Position numbers and translations under genes: made by a program. From contig JADKGC010000004.1 of assembly GCA_016717205.1 (NCBI GenBank), forward strand, positions 600,730-664,729: 64,000 nucleotides of DNA. The letters are read 5' to 3'. The notes beneath the pieces are model-generated. The model saw only the letters and a list, made by a program, of their open reading frames with translations, did not search any database and had not been told where the DNA came from. The stretch comes from Candidatus Flexifilum breve. GTDB taxonomy: Bacteria; Chloroflexota; Anaerolineae; Aggregatilineales; Phototrophicaceae. How positions within the stretch are numbered: the first letter of the stretch is position 1; each line of letters opens with the position of its first letter. Shown piece by piece: positions 1-8,456 of the stretch.

Positions 1-20
1 GCACGGCCGTGCGCCCCTAC
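1..20. repeat. Dispersed palindromic repeat, GTAGGGGCGCAC family (truncated by window edge)
   Basis: The first 20 bases form the right half of a palindrome ending in GTGCGCCCCTAC. The same core recurs at 883-905 and inside 21353-21410, so this is a dispersed intergenic repeat family. The left half lies outside the window. Confidence 0.6.
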
Positions 21-204
21 AACTCCATATTCGACTGTTTATCGCATGCGCCCTAAACGTCGAGAGGGGACTTGAGCACCGTGCCTGCCTTCCCTCACTT
101 CGCTCTCTTACGAAGTTTATACAAACTGTTTACGCCATTCCGATCCAGCTCATTTATCTTGGAAGCATGATGAAATTGCAGGTTCGAGTTGGAGGGAATC
201 TAAA

Positions 205-822
205 ATGGCAAACACAATGACTCGTTGGAACCCGTTCCGTGAACTGGCGGCGATGCAGAGCGCGATGGATCGCCTGTTTGACGACTGGCGTCCGTATGCT
301 GAAGAAGGCCGTGTCGTCGGCAACCTGCTGGCGATTGACGCGCACGAAGACCGAAAAGAGCTACATCATCACCACGGAACTCCCCGGCGTGAAGTCGGAG
401 AACATCAACATTCGGCAGGAAGGTGACTATCTGCTGATCGATGCGGAAATTCCGGAAACCACGACTGAACGCGAAGGCCAGCGCGCGCTGATCAAGGAAC
501 GCCGCTACGGGCGCTTCACGCGCCGCCTGCGTCTGCCGCAGAACATCGACTTCAGCAAGGCGGAGGCCAACTATGAAGACGGCGTGCTGACGCTGACGCT
601 GCCGAAGGCCGAACAGGCGCAGCCGAAGGTCATTCAAGAAGGTGTTTAAAAGCCCTAAAGCCTTCCCACGGGGGGGGGGGGGGGGGGGGGGGAGGGGGGG
701 GAGAGGGGGGGGGGGGGGGGGGGGGCGGGTGGGCCCCCGGGGGGGGGGGGGGGGGGGGGGGGGGGGTGCTTTTTAAACACCCTCAAGTCAAGACCCGCGT
801 GCCGAACGGCAACCTCAACTAA
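205..822 (+). pseudogene. Small heat shock protein Hsp20, broken by a frameshift and an insertion
   Basis: Hsp20/alpha-crystallin chaperones hold unfolding proteins in a refoldable state in the cytoplasm. The start at 205 has a clear GGAGGG ribosome site (191-196). The N-terminus (MTRWNPFRELAAMQ) is in one frame. The alpha-crystallin domain (ELPGVKSENINI to GVLTLTLPK) is in the next frame, so one extra C near 351-352 breaks the reading frame. A second lesion follows PKVIQ: an inverted-repeat insertion (639-782) flanked by the 5-bp direct repeat TCAAG. Removing the insert restores IQVKTRVPNGNLN and a stop at 820-822. The insert therefore splits the C-terminal I-x-V motif that Hsp20 uses for oligomer assembly. 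As read, the second frame stops at 649 with IQEGV. Either lesion could be an assembly error, but the duplication argues that the insertion is real. Confidence 0.85.
639..787. mobile_element. Short inverted-repeat (MITE-like) element with poly-G interior, inserted in hsp20
   Basis: The insert begins AAGGTGTTTAAAAGC and ends GCTTTTTAAACACCC, terminal inverted repeats of about 14 bases. TCAAG is duplicated on both sides (634-638 and 783-787). The interior from about 670 to 766 is nearly pure G, which looks like a failed read or assembly through a strong hairpin. The left end matches the reverse complement of the right end of the element at 27325-27448, including a TAAAGCCTT block. No transposase is encoded. 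Confidence 0.65.
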
Positions 823-830
823 GCTGCATC

Positions 831-866
831 AGAGCGGCGATCCCCACGGGGATCGCCGCTCTTTTA
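831..866 (+). terminator. Rho-independent terminator downstream of hsp20
   Basis: AGAGCGGCGATCCCC pairs with GGGGATCGCCGCTCT (848-862) and is followed by TTTTATTT on the plus strand. It sits directly after the ancestral hsp20 stop at 820-822. Confidence 0.85.
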
Positions 867-882
867 TTTCCAGCACACCTCT

Positions 883-905
883 GTAGGGGCGCACGGCGGT
901 GCGCC
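883..905. repeat. Dispersed palindromic repeat, GTAGGGGCGCAC family
   Basis: GTAGGGGCGCAC followed by its near reverse complement GTGCGCC. Same family as 1-20 and 21353-21410. It lies between the hsp20 terminator and the end of the xylulokinase gene. Confidence 0.55.
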
Positions 906-922
906 TCTGCCTTTGCTCAAAT

Positions 923-2416
923 CTACTCCAGCGCCGCAAGGTGATGGAAGCTGTCTTTCAGGCGTGGGTAGAGCGCCTGATATTCCTGATACAACTGATG
1001 ATAGTAGGCGTGTCGCGCAGCATCCGGTTCCGTGATCGCGCCGTAGCGCGCCGTCGAGGCGGCGTCCTGCGCGTCGGTGTAGACGCCCGCAGCAATACCC
1101 CCAAGGAGCGCCGCGCCGATCCCGGTCAATTCGGTGAGCAGACTGCGCTGGAGCGGCACGCCGAACACATCCGCGAGGATGTGCCGCCACACGTCGCTGT
1201 CCGCGCCGCCGCCCGCCGCGATCACCCGTTCGGCCTGTCCGCCGAGGCCCAAGCTGATGTCGAGCGCTTCGCGCATGGCAAAGGCCACGCCTTCCATGAT
1301 CGCCCGCGCCATATGCCCGCGCCCGTGATAGTGCGTCAGGCCGATGAAGCCGCCGCGCGCGTAAGCATCCATGTGCGGTGTGCGTTCGCCGGAGAGATAG
1401 GGTAGAAAGAGCAGCCCATTCGAACCGGGGTTGACGCGCTCCGCCGCCGTGCTCAGGGCGGGATAGTCGGTGACGAGCAAGTCACGCAGCCAGCGCAATG
1501 ACAGCCCCGCCGAGAGAATTGCGCCGAGCACATACCACATCTCCGGCACAGCATGATTGAAGACGTGCAGCCGCGGATCGGTGCGCAGTTTGCCGTCACT
1601 GTTCGGCACAATGGGCGTGAACACCTGCCCGCCGCTGCCGATAGTGACCGACGCCTGTCCCGGGGCGATCAAACCGTTAGCCAGCCCCTGCGCCGGCTGA
1701 TCGGCACAGCCCGTGGCGACGGGAATGCCCGCTTTGAGGCCGAGCGTCGCCGCCGCTTCGGCGGTCAGGCGTCCGGCGCGCGCCGACGACTCCAGTGCAG
1801 GTGGGAAGATCGCACTCGGCAGACCGAGCTCGTCGATGATGCGCGCCGACCAGGTGCGCCCTAACACGTCGAACAGTCCGGTCGCCGCTGCGTCGCTGAT
1901 GTCGGTCGCGATTTCGCCCGTCAGCTTGAGGCGTACATAGTCTTTGGGCAGCACGACGGCCCGCGCGGCCGCCAGCGGTTCCGGGTCGTGCTTCTGCATC
2001 CAGGAGAACGTCGAAATCATGAACCCGGCGGCGGGCAGCGTCCCGGCGATCTGGGCGAGGTTGTCCGCGCCAAAGCGCTCGATGAGTCCGGCGGTCTCGG
2101 CAGCACTGCGCTGATCCGCCCAGATGATTGCATTGCCGATGGGCGCGGCCTGCGCGTCCAGCAGCGTCACGCCGTGCATTTGCCCGCACAAACCAATCGC
2201 TCGAACAGCTTCCGGTTTAGCGTTGGCGCTGCTCAGCGCTTTGCGTACAGCGTAGACCGCGCCGTTCCACCAGTCCTCCGGGTTTTGTTCCGCGCGGTCG
2301 GGCGCGGGGTGATGAATGGGGTATTCGTGCGCGGCGGTCGCCAGTAAGCGCGCGCCTTCCGGGTCAAAGAGCACCGCTTTGACGCTCGAAGTCCCCACGT
2401 CGATGCCTAATAACAT
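923..2416 (-). CDS. xylB: Xylulokinase (FGGY carbohydrate kinase)
   Basis: ATP-dependent phosphorylation of D-xylulose to D-xylulose 5-phosphate, feeding the pentose phosphate pathway in the cytoplasm. The 497-residue product has the usual XylB length. It opens with the FGGY phosphate-binding segment GIDVGTSSVKAVLFD, carries the xylulokinase-type substrate loop GQMHGVTLLD, and has the second ATP-binding element AAGGGADSDVWRHILADV near the C-terminus. The start ATG at 2416 is the only sensible one. It leads a minus-strand sugar locus with a binding protein, LacI regulator and ABC ATPase. No xylose isomerase is seen in the window, so another FGGY sugar kinase activity remains possible. Confidence 0.88.
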   Translation of the reverse strand: MLLGIDVGTSSVKAVLFDPEGARLLATAAHEYPIHHPAPDRAEQNPEDWWNGAVYAVRKALSSANAKPEAVRAIGLCGQMHGVTLLDAQAAPIGNAIIWADQRSAAETAGLIERFGADNLAQIAGTLPAAGFMISTFSWMQKHDPEPLAAARAVVLPKDYVRLKLTGEIATDISDAAATGLFDVLGRTWSARIIDELGLPSAIFPPALESSARAGRLTAEAAATLGLKAGIPVATGCADQPAQGLANGLIAPGQASVTIGSGGQVFTPIVPNSDGKLRTDPRLHVFNHAVPEMWYVLGAILSAGLSLRWLRDLLVTDYPALSTAAERVNPGSNGLLFLPYLSGERTPHMDAYARGGFIGLTHYHGRGHMARAIMEGVAFAMREALDISLGLGGQAERVIAAGGGADSDVWRHILADVFGVPLQRSLLTELTGIGAALLGGIAAGVYTDAQDAASTARYGAITEPDAARHAYYHQLYQEYQALYPRLKDSFHHLAALE

Positions 2417-2479
2417 GCCTGACTCCTAAGTCAATGTTGAACCGCAAAGTCCACGGCGTGCCGTGGTGAAGCCGTGATT

Positions 2480-4294
2480 TCATCCGCCGACCGTTTCCAC
2501 CGTGATCAGCACCACGGGCGACTCGATGTAGGGCGCGACCGGGCGACCCTCGATCACCTTGATCAGCGCTTCGACTGCCAGATAGGCCATTTCATCCGGG
2601 TACTGCGCGACCGTACCCGCCAGTCGACCTGCGCGCACCGCGTCCACCGCTTCGGGGATCGCATCGACGCTCACAACCAGTACCTGATCCGCCAAACCCG
2701 CCGCTTCGACCGCTGCCAAAGCGCCCAAACCCATCTCGTCGTTGGCGGCGAAGATGGCGCGTAAGTTGGGTTGGTTTTGCAGTAGGGTGGTGGCGACTTC
2801 GGTGGCGCGCGCCCGATCCCAGTCGGCGGGCTGGTTGGCGACGACGATCAGGCCGCCGCGCATCACGCCTTCGATGAAGCCGCGCACCCGATCCGTGCTG
2901 CTGGTCGTGTCCGCCGCGCCGCCGATCACGGCGACTTCCGCCTCAAGTTCGACACGACTGACGATCAAGTCGGCGGCCAGCGCGCCTGCTCGCACGTTGT
3001 TCGAGGCGATTTGCGCCTCCAGCGTAATGCCCATCAGGGCGTCGGCGGGGATTAGCTCGTCGACGTTGACGAGCGGCATGTTCGCCTGACTGAGCGTGAC
3101 GAGCGCGTGGTTGATGCTGGTCGCGCGGACGGGTGTTACCGCGAAGCCGTCGAAGCCGCCTTCGTTGATCCATGATTCGAGGATGCCCAACTGATCGGCG
3201 GCATTTTCGGTCGGCGTGCTGCCGATGACCACGTCGATCCCATAATCGGCGGCGGCGCGGCGATAACCCTCTGCCATGGTCAGGAAAAAGGGATTGCTCT
3301 CGTTCTTGATGAGTGCGCCGATGCGCAGATCACCGAGCGTGGGGTCACCGAGATGACTTCCAGCCGTGTCGACGTTCTGCGCGCTGATCATCACGACCGG
3401 CGCTTCGATCTGCGGCGCAACTGGGCGACCTGCCAGCAGTTTGAGCGCCGCCTCGACCGCGAGGATCGCCATCTCATCAGGGTATTGGGCGACCGTGCCG
3501 GCCAAGCGCCCGGCCCGCACGGCGTCCAGCGCTTCGGGGATGGCGTCGACGCTGGCGACCAGCACTTGATCAGCCAGACCCGCCGCATCAATCGCTTCCA
3601 GCGCGCCCAACGCCATGACATCATTGGCGGCAAAGATCGCGCGTACATCCGGGAAACTCTGCAGGATGTTCGCCGCGACATCGTAGGCTTGCGCGCGATC
3701 CCAGTTGGCGGGCTGGCTGGCGACGACGCTCAGACGACCGAACAGCGCACCCTCGGTGAAACCGCGCACCCGGTCGCTGCTGCTGGTCGTGCCCGGCGCG
3801 CCTTCGATCACGGCGACCGGATCGCCGGGCGCGAGATAGTCAAGGAACAGGTCGGCGGCGAGCGCGCCCGCCCGCACATTGTTGGAGGCGACCTGCGCGG
3901 CGAGCGTGATGCCGTCGAGCGCATCTGCCGGAATCAACTCGTCGACGTTGATGATGGGGATGCCGCGGTCGGTGGCCTGCTGAAGCGCGCTGTTGAGGCT
4001 GGTCGCGCGGAAGGGCGTCACGATCAGCGCATCAAAGCCGCCTTCGTTCAGCCAGGTTTCGAGCTGGGCGAGCTGATCATCCGCCGAGTCTTCGGTCGGC
4101 GTGCTGCCGATGACGATCTCGACGCCGTAGCGGGCGGCGGCAAAGCGATAGCCTTCCGCCATGGTGAGAAAGAAAGGATTGGACTCGTTCTTGATGAGCG
4201 CGCCAATGCGCAGGGTCGGTGTTTGGGCAGTGAGGGGCGCAGCACAGAGGCAAAACAGAAAGCACAGAATCAAACTGAACTGGTGTTGTTTCAT
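2480..4294 (-). CDS. Sugar-binding protein with two tandem periplasmic-binding domains
   Basis: A secreted RbsB/LacI-fold (type 1 periplasmic binding) sugar receptor for an ABC importer. The 604-residue product starts with a signal peptide (about residues 1-23). It then carries two complete and very similar domains, about residues 28-310 and 320-604. Each opens with IGALIKNESNPFFLTMAEGY and each contains VNVDELIPADAL, SSTDRVRGF or SSSDRVRGF, IFAAND and AGRLAGTVAQYPDEMA. Ordinary members have one such domain of about 300 residues, so this is an in-frame gene duplication and fusion. The repeat is also plain at DNA level with a period of roughly 885 bp. It lies 63 bp upstream of xylB on the same strand. 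Substrate is inferred to be a pentose or related sugar from context. No permease gene is adjacent. Confidence 0.85.
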   Translation of the reverse strand: MKQHQFSLILCFLFCLCAAPLTAQTPTLRIGALIKNESNPFFLTMAEGYRFAAARYGVEIVIGSTPTEDSADDQLAQLETWLNEGGFDALIVTPFRATSLNSALQQATDRGIPIINVDELIPADALDGITLAAQVASNNVRAGALAADLFLDYLAPGDPVAVIEGAPGTTSSSDRVRGFTEGALFGRLSVVASQPANWDRAQAYDVAANILQSFPDVRAIFAANDVMALGALEAIDAAGLADQVLVASVDAIPEALDAVRAGRLAGTVAQYPDEMAILAVEAALKLLAGRPVAPQIEAPVVMISAQNVDTAGSHLGDPTLGDLRIGALIKNESNPFFLTMAEGYRRAAADYGIDVVIGSTPTENAADQLGILESWINEGGFDGFAVTPVRATSINHALVTLSQANMPLVNVDELIPADALMGITLEAQIASNNVRAGALAADLIVSRVELEAEVAVIGGAADTTSSTDRVRGFIEGVMRGGLIVVANQPADWDRARATEVATTLLQNQPNLRAIFAANDEMGLGALAAVEAAGLADQVLVVSVDAIPEAVDAVRAGRLAGTVAQYPDEMAYLAVEALIKVIEGRPVAPYIESPVVLITVETVGG

Positions 4295-4402
4295 GTTTGC
4301 GTGACGCCTTACCTCAAATGTTATTTCGTCGAATTATCCGCACCCCGCCGCAAACGGCAAATTCAGCCGGGGCGGGTGAGCCGCAGTGCGGTGGAACCGA
4401 TC

Positions 4403-5407
4403 CTAACGCGCTCGCGCCGTAGAGTTGCGCACGATCAACTGGGTGGGGAGGGTGACCGTCTGCTCGACCGGTTCGTCGCTGTGTAGGTGTGCCAGCAGGA
4501 GCTGCGCGGCGGTCGCGCCCATCTCATAGATCGGTTGGGCGACGGTGGTCAGCCCGGGGATGCTGTGCGCCGCCAACGGAATATCGTCAAAGCCGACGAC
4601 CGAGAGATCGCCGGGGAGGGCGAGTTTGCATTCGGCGGCGGCATGCAGCACGCCGACGGCGGTCACGTCGGTGAGCGCGAAGATCGCCGTCGGGCGGTCG
4701 GGCGCGCTGAGGAGCTGCTTGCCCACCTGATACCCGTTGTCGAACTCTTTGAACTCGCTCATGATGAAGTTGGCGTCGGAGTAGGGGAGGTCGAACTCCT
4801 GATAGCCGAGTTGGATGCCGCGAATACGTTCATCAATCGCCTTGCTGTGACCGGGGCCACCGATGATCGCGATGCGGCGGTGCCCGAGTTCGAGCAGATG
4901 CCGGATCGCTTGCCTGCCGCCGTCGACGTTGTCGCACAGCACGCGGTTGACGGGGACGCCGGGAATGTCCCGGTCGACCAGCACAGCGGGCACCAGCCCA
5001 TTGATCAGGCGGTTCATGTTGTCCGTGCTGCTGCCAATCGGCACGATGATTACGCCGTCCACGCGCTGCCGCAGCAGCATATCGACGTAGGCCGCCTCTT
5101 TGTCGCTCTCTTCCTCCGAGCTGCAAATCAGAGTTTTGTAATCGTTGGCAAATAAGGTTTTTTCGATGGCGAAGGCCAGCGTGCTGAAAAAAGGTTGGTT
5201 CAATTGGGGGAGCATGACGCCGATGGTGAGCGTTTCCTGCCGCCGGAGTGAGCGGGCGAGCGCGCTCGGTTTGTAGTTGAGCGCGTTCATCGCTTTTTCG
5301 ACCCGTTCGCGCAAATCCGCGCTGACGTAGCCGGTGTTATTGACCACCCGCGATACGGTGGCAACAGAGACCTTTGCGTGATCCGCTACCTGTTTGATGG
5401 TTGCCAT
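4403..5407 (-). CDS. LacI-family transcriptional regulator
   Basis: A ligand-controlled repressor or activator of sugar genes. The 334-residue product has the N-terminal LacI helix-turn-helix (IKQVADHAKVSVATVSRVVN), the hinge helix region (NYKPSALARSL) and a type 1 periplasmic-binding effector domain (IGVMLPQLNQPFF through VSVVGFDDIPLAA in its family form). Length is normal for LacI/GalR. It lies between the ABC ATPase and the binding-protein gene on the same strand, so it probably controls this sugar locus. No convincing 14-bp LacI operator was found by eye in the flanking gaps (4295-4402, 5408-5580). Confidence 0.92.
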   Translation of the reverse strand: MATIKQVADHAKVSVATVSRVVNNTGYVSADLRERVEKAMNALNYKPSALARSLRRQETLTIGVMLPQLNQPFFSTLAFAIEKTLFANDYKTLICSSEEESDKEAAYVDMLLRQRVDGVIIVPIGSSTDNMNRLINGLVPAVLVDRDIPGVPVNRVLCDNVDGGRQAIRHLLELGHRRIAIIGGPGHSKAIDERIRGIQLGYQEFDLPYSDANFIMSEFKEFDNGYQVGKQLLSAPDRPTAIFALTDVTAVGVLHAAAECKLALPGDLSVVGFDDIPLAAHSIPGLTTVAQPIYEMGATAAQLLLAHLHSDEPVEQTVTLPTQLIVRNSTARAR

Positions 5408-5580
5408 GGTCGGTTTGCCTCGTAAATAAAAGCATCAATATCTTGAAGCCACAGGGTTGATGAGGAGGCGACGGTGCTGCTATGGTTCGAACTAAAGCAA
5501 TATTCCCGCCGTGGTCAGCCCCAGCGGACGGTAATCGTTTTCAATAAATTTAAACGGCTTTCCCTGAAATGTCAAAACGT

Positions 5581-6669
5581 CTAGCCGATGCGCACGCCGG
5601 TCTCCGCATCGAAGAAGTGCAGCGCGTCAGCCTCAAACCGCGCGCGGATCACATCGCCCGGCTTGAGGGTCGCCGTGAGCGGGGCGTGCATGCGCCACAC
5701 ATCGCCGCCGTTGCGCACTTCCAGCAGCAGATGCTTTTCGGCGAAATAGGGCGTCACGCTCTCGACGCGTCCCGGAAAGTCGGCGTCGTCGGTGCTGAGC
5801 TGGAGGGCTTCGGGACGCAGACCGACGATCACGCGTGTGCCATCGGCTAAATCGCCGCGCACAGGGTAGCCGCCGAAGAGTTCGCCCTGCCAGACGTGGC
5901 CATGTACCACGCCTTCAAACAGGTTGATGGTGGGCACGCCCATAAACGTCGCCACAAACAGGTTGATCGGGTTGTCGTACAAATAGTGGTAGGTGCCGAC
6001 CTGCTCAATTTGCCCCGCCCGCATAATCGCGATCTTGGTCGACAGCGTGATCGCTTCCTGCTGGTCGTGCGTCACATAGATCGAGGTGACGGGGAATTCC
6101 TGCAGCAACCGCTTGAGTTCGACGCGGGCTTGCGCGCGCAGTTTAGCGTCAAGGCTGGAGAACGGTTCGTCGAACAGGAACACGCGCGGATCGCGGGTCA
6201 ATGCGCGGGCGATGGCGACGCGCTGCCGCTCACCGCCGGACAGTTGACGCGGCATGCGTTCCATCAATTTTTCGAGGCCGACCCCGGTGATCTGCGAGAT
6301 GCGCTGCACGCGCGCAGGCACTTCGTGTTCGCGTTTGCGCAGCCACATGAAGAAACCGACCGACTTTTCGGCTTCCCAGTGGGGCATGAGCGCGCCTTCT
6401 TGAAACACCATGCCGATCCCGCGCTGAAACGGCTCAATTTCGCGCAGATCGACGTTGTCGTACAGCACCGCGCCGTGATCCGGCTTTTCCAGCCCGGCGA
6501 CGAGCCGCAGCAGCGTCGACTTGCCACAGCCGGACGGGCCGAGGATGGCGAGCACATCACCGCTGGCAATTTTGAGCGACACATCATCCACCGCGACGAC
6601 CGGGCGCGCCGCTCCTTCCACGTCCTGCGTAAAGGTCTTGCTGACATGCTGTAAGGTGATGACGGTCAT
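5581..6669 (-). CDS. ABC transporter ATP-binding protein, MalK/UgpC type
   Basis: The ATPase subunit of a carbohydrate importer of the CUT1 type. The 362-residue product contains Walker A (GPSGCGKST), the signature QLSGGERQRVAIARAL, Walker B (VFLFDEPFSSLD) and the H-loop VTHDQQEA. A C-terminal TOBE/regulatory domain follows (about residues 240-362), as in MalK, UgpC and MsmK. Such ATPases often serve several permeases, which fits the lack of permease genes here. It is divergent from the STAS-like gene at 6813 and lies upstream of the LacI gene on the same strand with a 173-bp gap. Confidence 0.9.
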   Translation of the reverse strand: MTVITLQHVSKTFTQDVEGAARPVVAVDDVSLKIASGDVLAILGPSGCGKSTLLRLVAGLEKPDHGAVLYDNVDLREIEPFQRGIGMVFQEGALMPHWEAEKSVGFFMWLRKREHEVPARVQRISQITGVGLEKLMERMPRQLSGGERQRVAIARALTRDPRVFLFDEPFSSLDAKLRAQARVELKRLLQEFPVTSIYVTHDQQEAITLSTKIAIMRAGQIEQVGTYHYLYDNPINLFVATFMGVPTINLFEGVVHGHVWQGELFGGYPVRGDLADGTRVIVGLRPEALQLSTDDADFPGRVESVTPYFAEKHLLLEVRNGGDVWRMHAPLTATLKPGDVIRARFEADALHFFDAETGVRIG

Positions 6670-6764
6670 AAGCTAGCCTCGGTTGGTTGGTACTACGTCG
6701 CTATTCTACCGCAGCATGACAACCGTCGGCGCGAATCTCATACGTTTGCATACTCGGGTAGATT

Positions 6765-6770
6765 TATAAT
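6765..6770 (+). promoter_or_regulatory. Candidate -10 box upstream of the STAS-like gene
   Basis: A perfect TATAAT lies 42 bp before the ATG at 6813. The only -35-like string nearby (TTGCAT, 6746-6751) is at a poor 13-bp spacing, so the call rests on the -10 element alone. Confidence 0.35.
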
Positions 6771-6812
6771 GTGCTTAATAATGATAATGTGGTTCTTGGG
6801 TGGAACTGACAT

Positions 6813-7214
6813 ATGGTCTTGCAGATGCTCCTGAAAACCGAGTGGGCGACGGTCCAGTACGAGACGGAGGCGCGCTACATCTATCATACGATCTTGCAGG
6901 ATCTGCCCCCGGCGGAACTGCGCACGATCCTCGAAACCGGGCTGGAGAGCCTGCAGGCGAACGGGGCGCACAAATGGCTGTCCGACGACCGTAAATATGT
7001 CAATGTGACTCCGGAAGCGGTTGAATTCACGCTGACCAGTTGGGGGCCGCGCGCGGCGGCGGCGGGCTGGCAGTATTGGGCGATGGTCGTGCCGGAAAGC
7101 GAGATTGGTCGGGCGGGTATGCAGGAAATTGTCGAAATCTTCTACAACCTCGGCGTGCGCGTGGCGATCTTCAGCGACCTTGAAGAAGCGCGCGCGTGGC
7201 TGGTGAAACAGTAA
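6813..7214 (+). CDS. STAS/SpoIIAA-like protein of unknown function
   Basis: A 133-residue soluble protein with no signal peptide or membrane segment. The central KWLSDDRKYVNVTPEAVEF and the terminal EEARAWL resemble the small STAS/SEC14-like proteins in which an alpha/beta core ends in a helix with an A-x-x-WL motif. This similarity is from memory of the family and was not searched. No STAS phosphorylatable serine is obvious. It stands alone between the divergent ABC ATPase gene and a terminator at 7249-7276, so it is probably monocistronic. Function is unknown. Confidence 0.6.
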   Translation: MVLQMLLKTEWATVQYETEARYIYHTILQDLPPAELRTILETGLESLQANGAHKWLSDDRKYVNVTPEAVEFTLTSWGPRAAAAGWQYWAMVVPESEIGRAGMQEIVEIFYNLGVRVAIFSDLEEARAWLVKQ

Positions 7215-7248
7215 GGCGCACTCACCCCTGTTGGGGTCCAGGTTTACC

Positions 7249-7276
7249 GGGGCAGACTTGGGGGCTGCCCCTTTTT
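7249..7276 (+). terminator. Rho-independent terminator after the STAS-like gene
   Basis: GGGGCAG (7249-7255) pairs with CTGCCCC (7265-7271) and is followed at once by TTTTT. Confidence 0.85.
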
Positions 7277-7385
7277 GCTGCGGTTGGTCGGACGCCGCCG
7301 CCGATCTAAGTCCATGCGCCGAGAGTCTCTTGCAATCGCCTCGTTTGCCGACTACGATTCTGGCGACGATGGAGGGATGATCCAC

Positions 7386-8450
7386 ATGGACATGATAGAC
7401 TTACGCAGCGACACGGTAACTGTGCCCACCCCGGAAATGCGTTTGGCGATGGCGAACGCCGAGGTGGGGGATGATGTGTATGGCGAGGACCCAACGGTCA
7501 ACCAACTGCAAGCGGACGCCGCCGCCATGTTTGGCAAAGAAGCGGGCTTGTTTGTAGCCAGCGGCACGATGGGCAATTTGACGTCGGTGCTGGCGCACTG
7601 TCAGCGCGGCGATGAGATGATTCTCTCCAAAGACGCGCATATCTTCCGCTATGAGGTTGGCGGCGCGGCGATGTATGGCGGCGTGCAGCCGAACACGCTC
7701 CCGATTGATCGGGACGGCATGATGGATCTCGACCAGATCCGCCACGCGATTCGCGGCGACAATGTGCATTACCCGATCACGCGGCTGATTTGCCTCGAAA
7801 ATACGGCGGGCGTCTCCGGCGCGCCGCTCTCGAAAGCATACACCGACAGCGTCGCGGAAATTGCGCGGGAGCACAACCTTAAGCTGCACATTGACGGTGC
7901 GCGCATCTTCAACGCGGCGGCAGCGCTCAATCTCGACGTGAAAGACCTCACCGCAGGCGCGGACAGCGTGTCGATCTGCCTGTCGAAAGGGCTGTGCGCG
8001 CCCGTCGGTTCGGTGATCGTCGGGTCGAAAGCCTTCATCAAGCGCGCGCATCACATCCGCAAGAGTTTCGGCGGGGGCATGCGGCAGGCGGGCATCATCG
8101 CGGCGGCGGGCTTGATCGCGCTGCATGACATGAGCCAGCGCCTGCACGAAGATCACGCGAACGCGCGGGCGCTCGCCGAAGGCTTGGCCGCGCTGCCTGA
8201 CATCCAGATTGATCTGAGCATGGTGCGCACGAACATGATCTTCTTCCGGGTTAAGCCAAGCGCGCCGATCAGCGCTGAAGCGCTTTCCGCCCGCCTGAAA
8301 GACGAGTATGGCATTCTGATCACGCCGTACCCCGGCGATCCCGGTTTGCTGCGCGCGGTGACGCACTACTGGTTCAAGGCGGAACACGTCACGCGCGTGC
8401 TGGACGCGGTGCGCACGGTACTGGCGCCGGCCTATTCGGCGGCGGACTAA
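7386..8450 (+). CDS. ltaE: L-threonine aldolase (low-specificity, PLP-dependent)
   Basis: Cleaves L-threonine or L-allo-threonine to glycine and acetaldehyde with pyridoxal phosphate. The 354-residue form begins MDMIDLRSDTVTVPTPEMR, the typical family N-terminus. It contains VGDDVYGEDPTVN, FVASGTMGNL, CLENTAGVSG, LHIDGARIFNAA and the PLP-lysine segment SICLSKGLCAPVGS. I chose the ATG at 7386 because GGAGGG at 7371-7376 is 9 bp upstream; an ATG at 7377 sits too close to it and the frame further upstream does not resemble the family. The next gene starts 6 bp after its stop, suggesting co-transcription. Confidence 0.92.
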   Translation: MDMIDLRSDTVTVPTPEMRLAMANAEVGDDVYGEDPTVNQLQADAAAMFGKEAGLFVASGTMGNLTSVLAHCQRGDEMILSKDAHIFRYEVGGAAMYGGVQPNTLPIDRDGMMDLDQIRHAIRGDNVHYPITRLICLENTAGVSGAPLSKAYTDSVAEIAREHNLKLHIDGARIFNAAAALNLDVKDLTAGADSVSICLSKGLCAPVGSVIVGSKAFIKRAHHIRKSFGGGMRQAGIIAAAGLIALHDMSQRLHEDHANARALAEGLAALPDIQIDLSMVRTNMIFFRVKPSAPISAEALSARLKDEYGILITPYPGDPGLLRAVTHYWFKAEHVTRVLDAVRTVLAPAYSAAD

Positions 8451-8456
8451 CCCAGC

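Noticed and set aside
669..766. Poly-G run as a natural G-quadruplex or telomere-like tract
   Set aside because: It lies inside an inverted-repeat insert, has almost no other bases, and a similar run occurs in the related insert at 27391-27416. A read or assembly failure in a hairpin explains it better.
4295..4402. LacI operator before the binding-protein gene
   Set aside because: Only weak and asymmetric strings (CCGCAAACGGCA) were seen; none is repeated in the other gaps of the locus.
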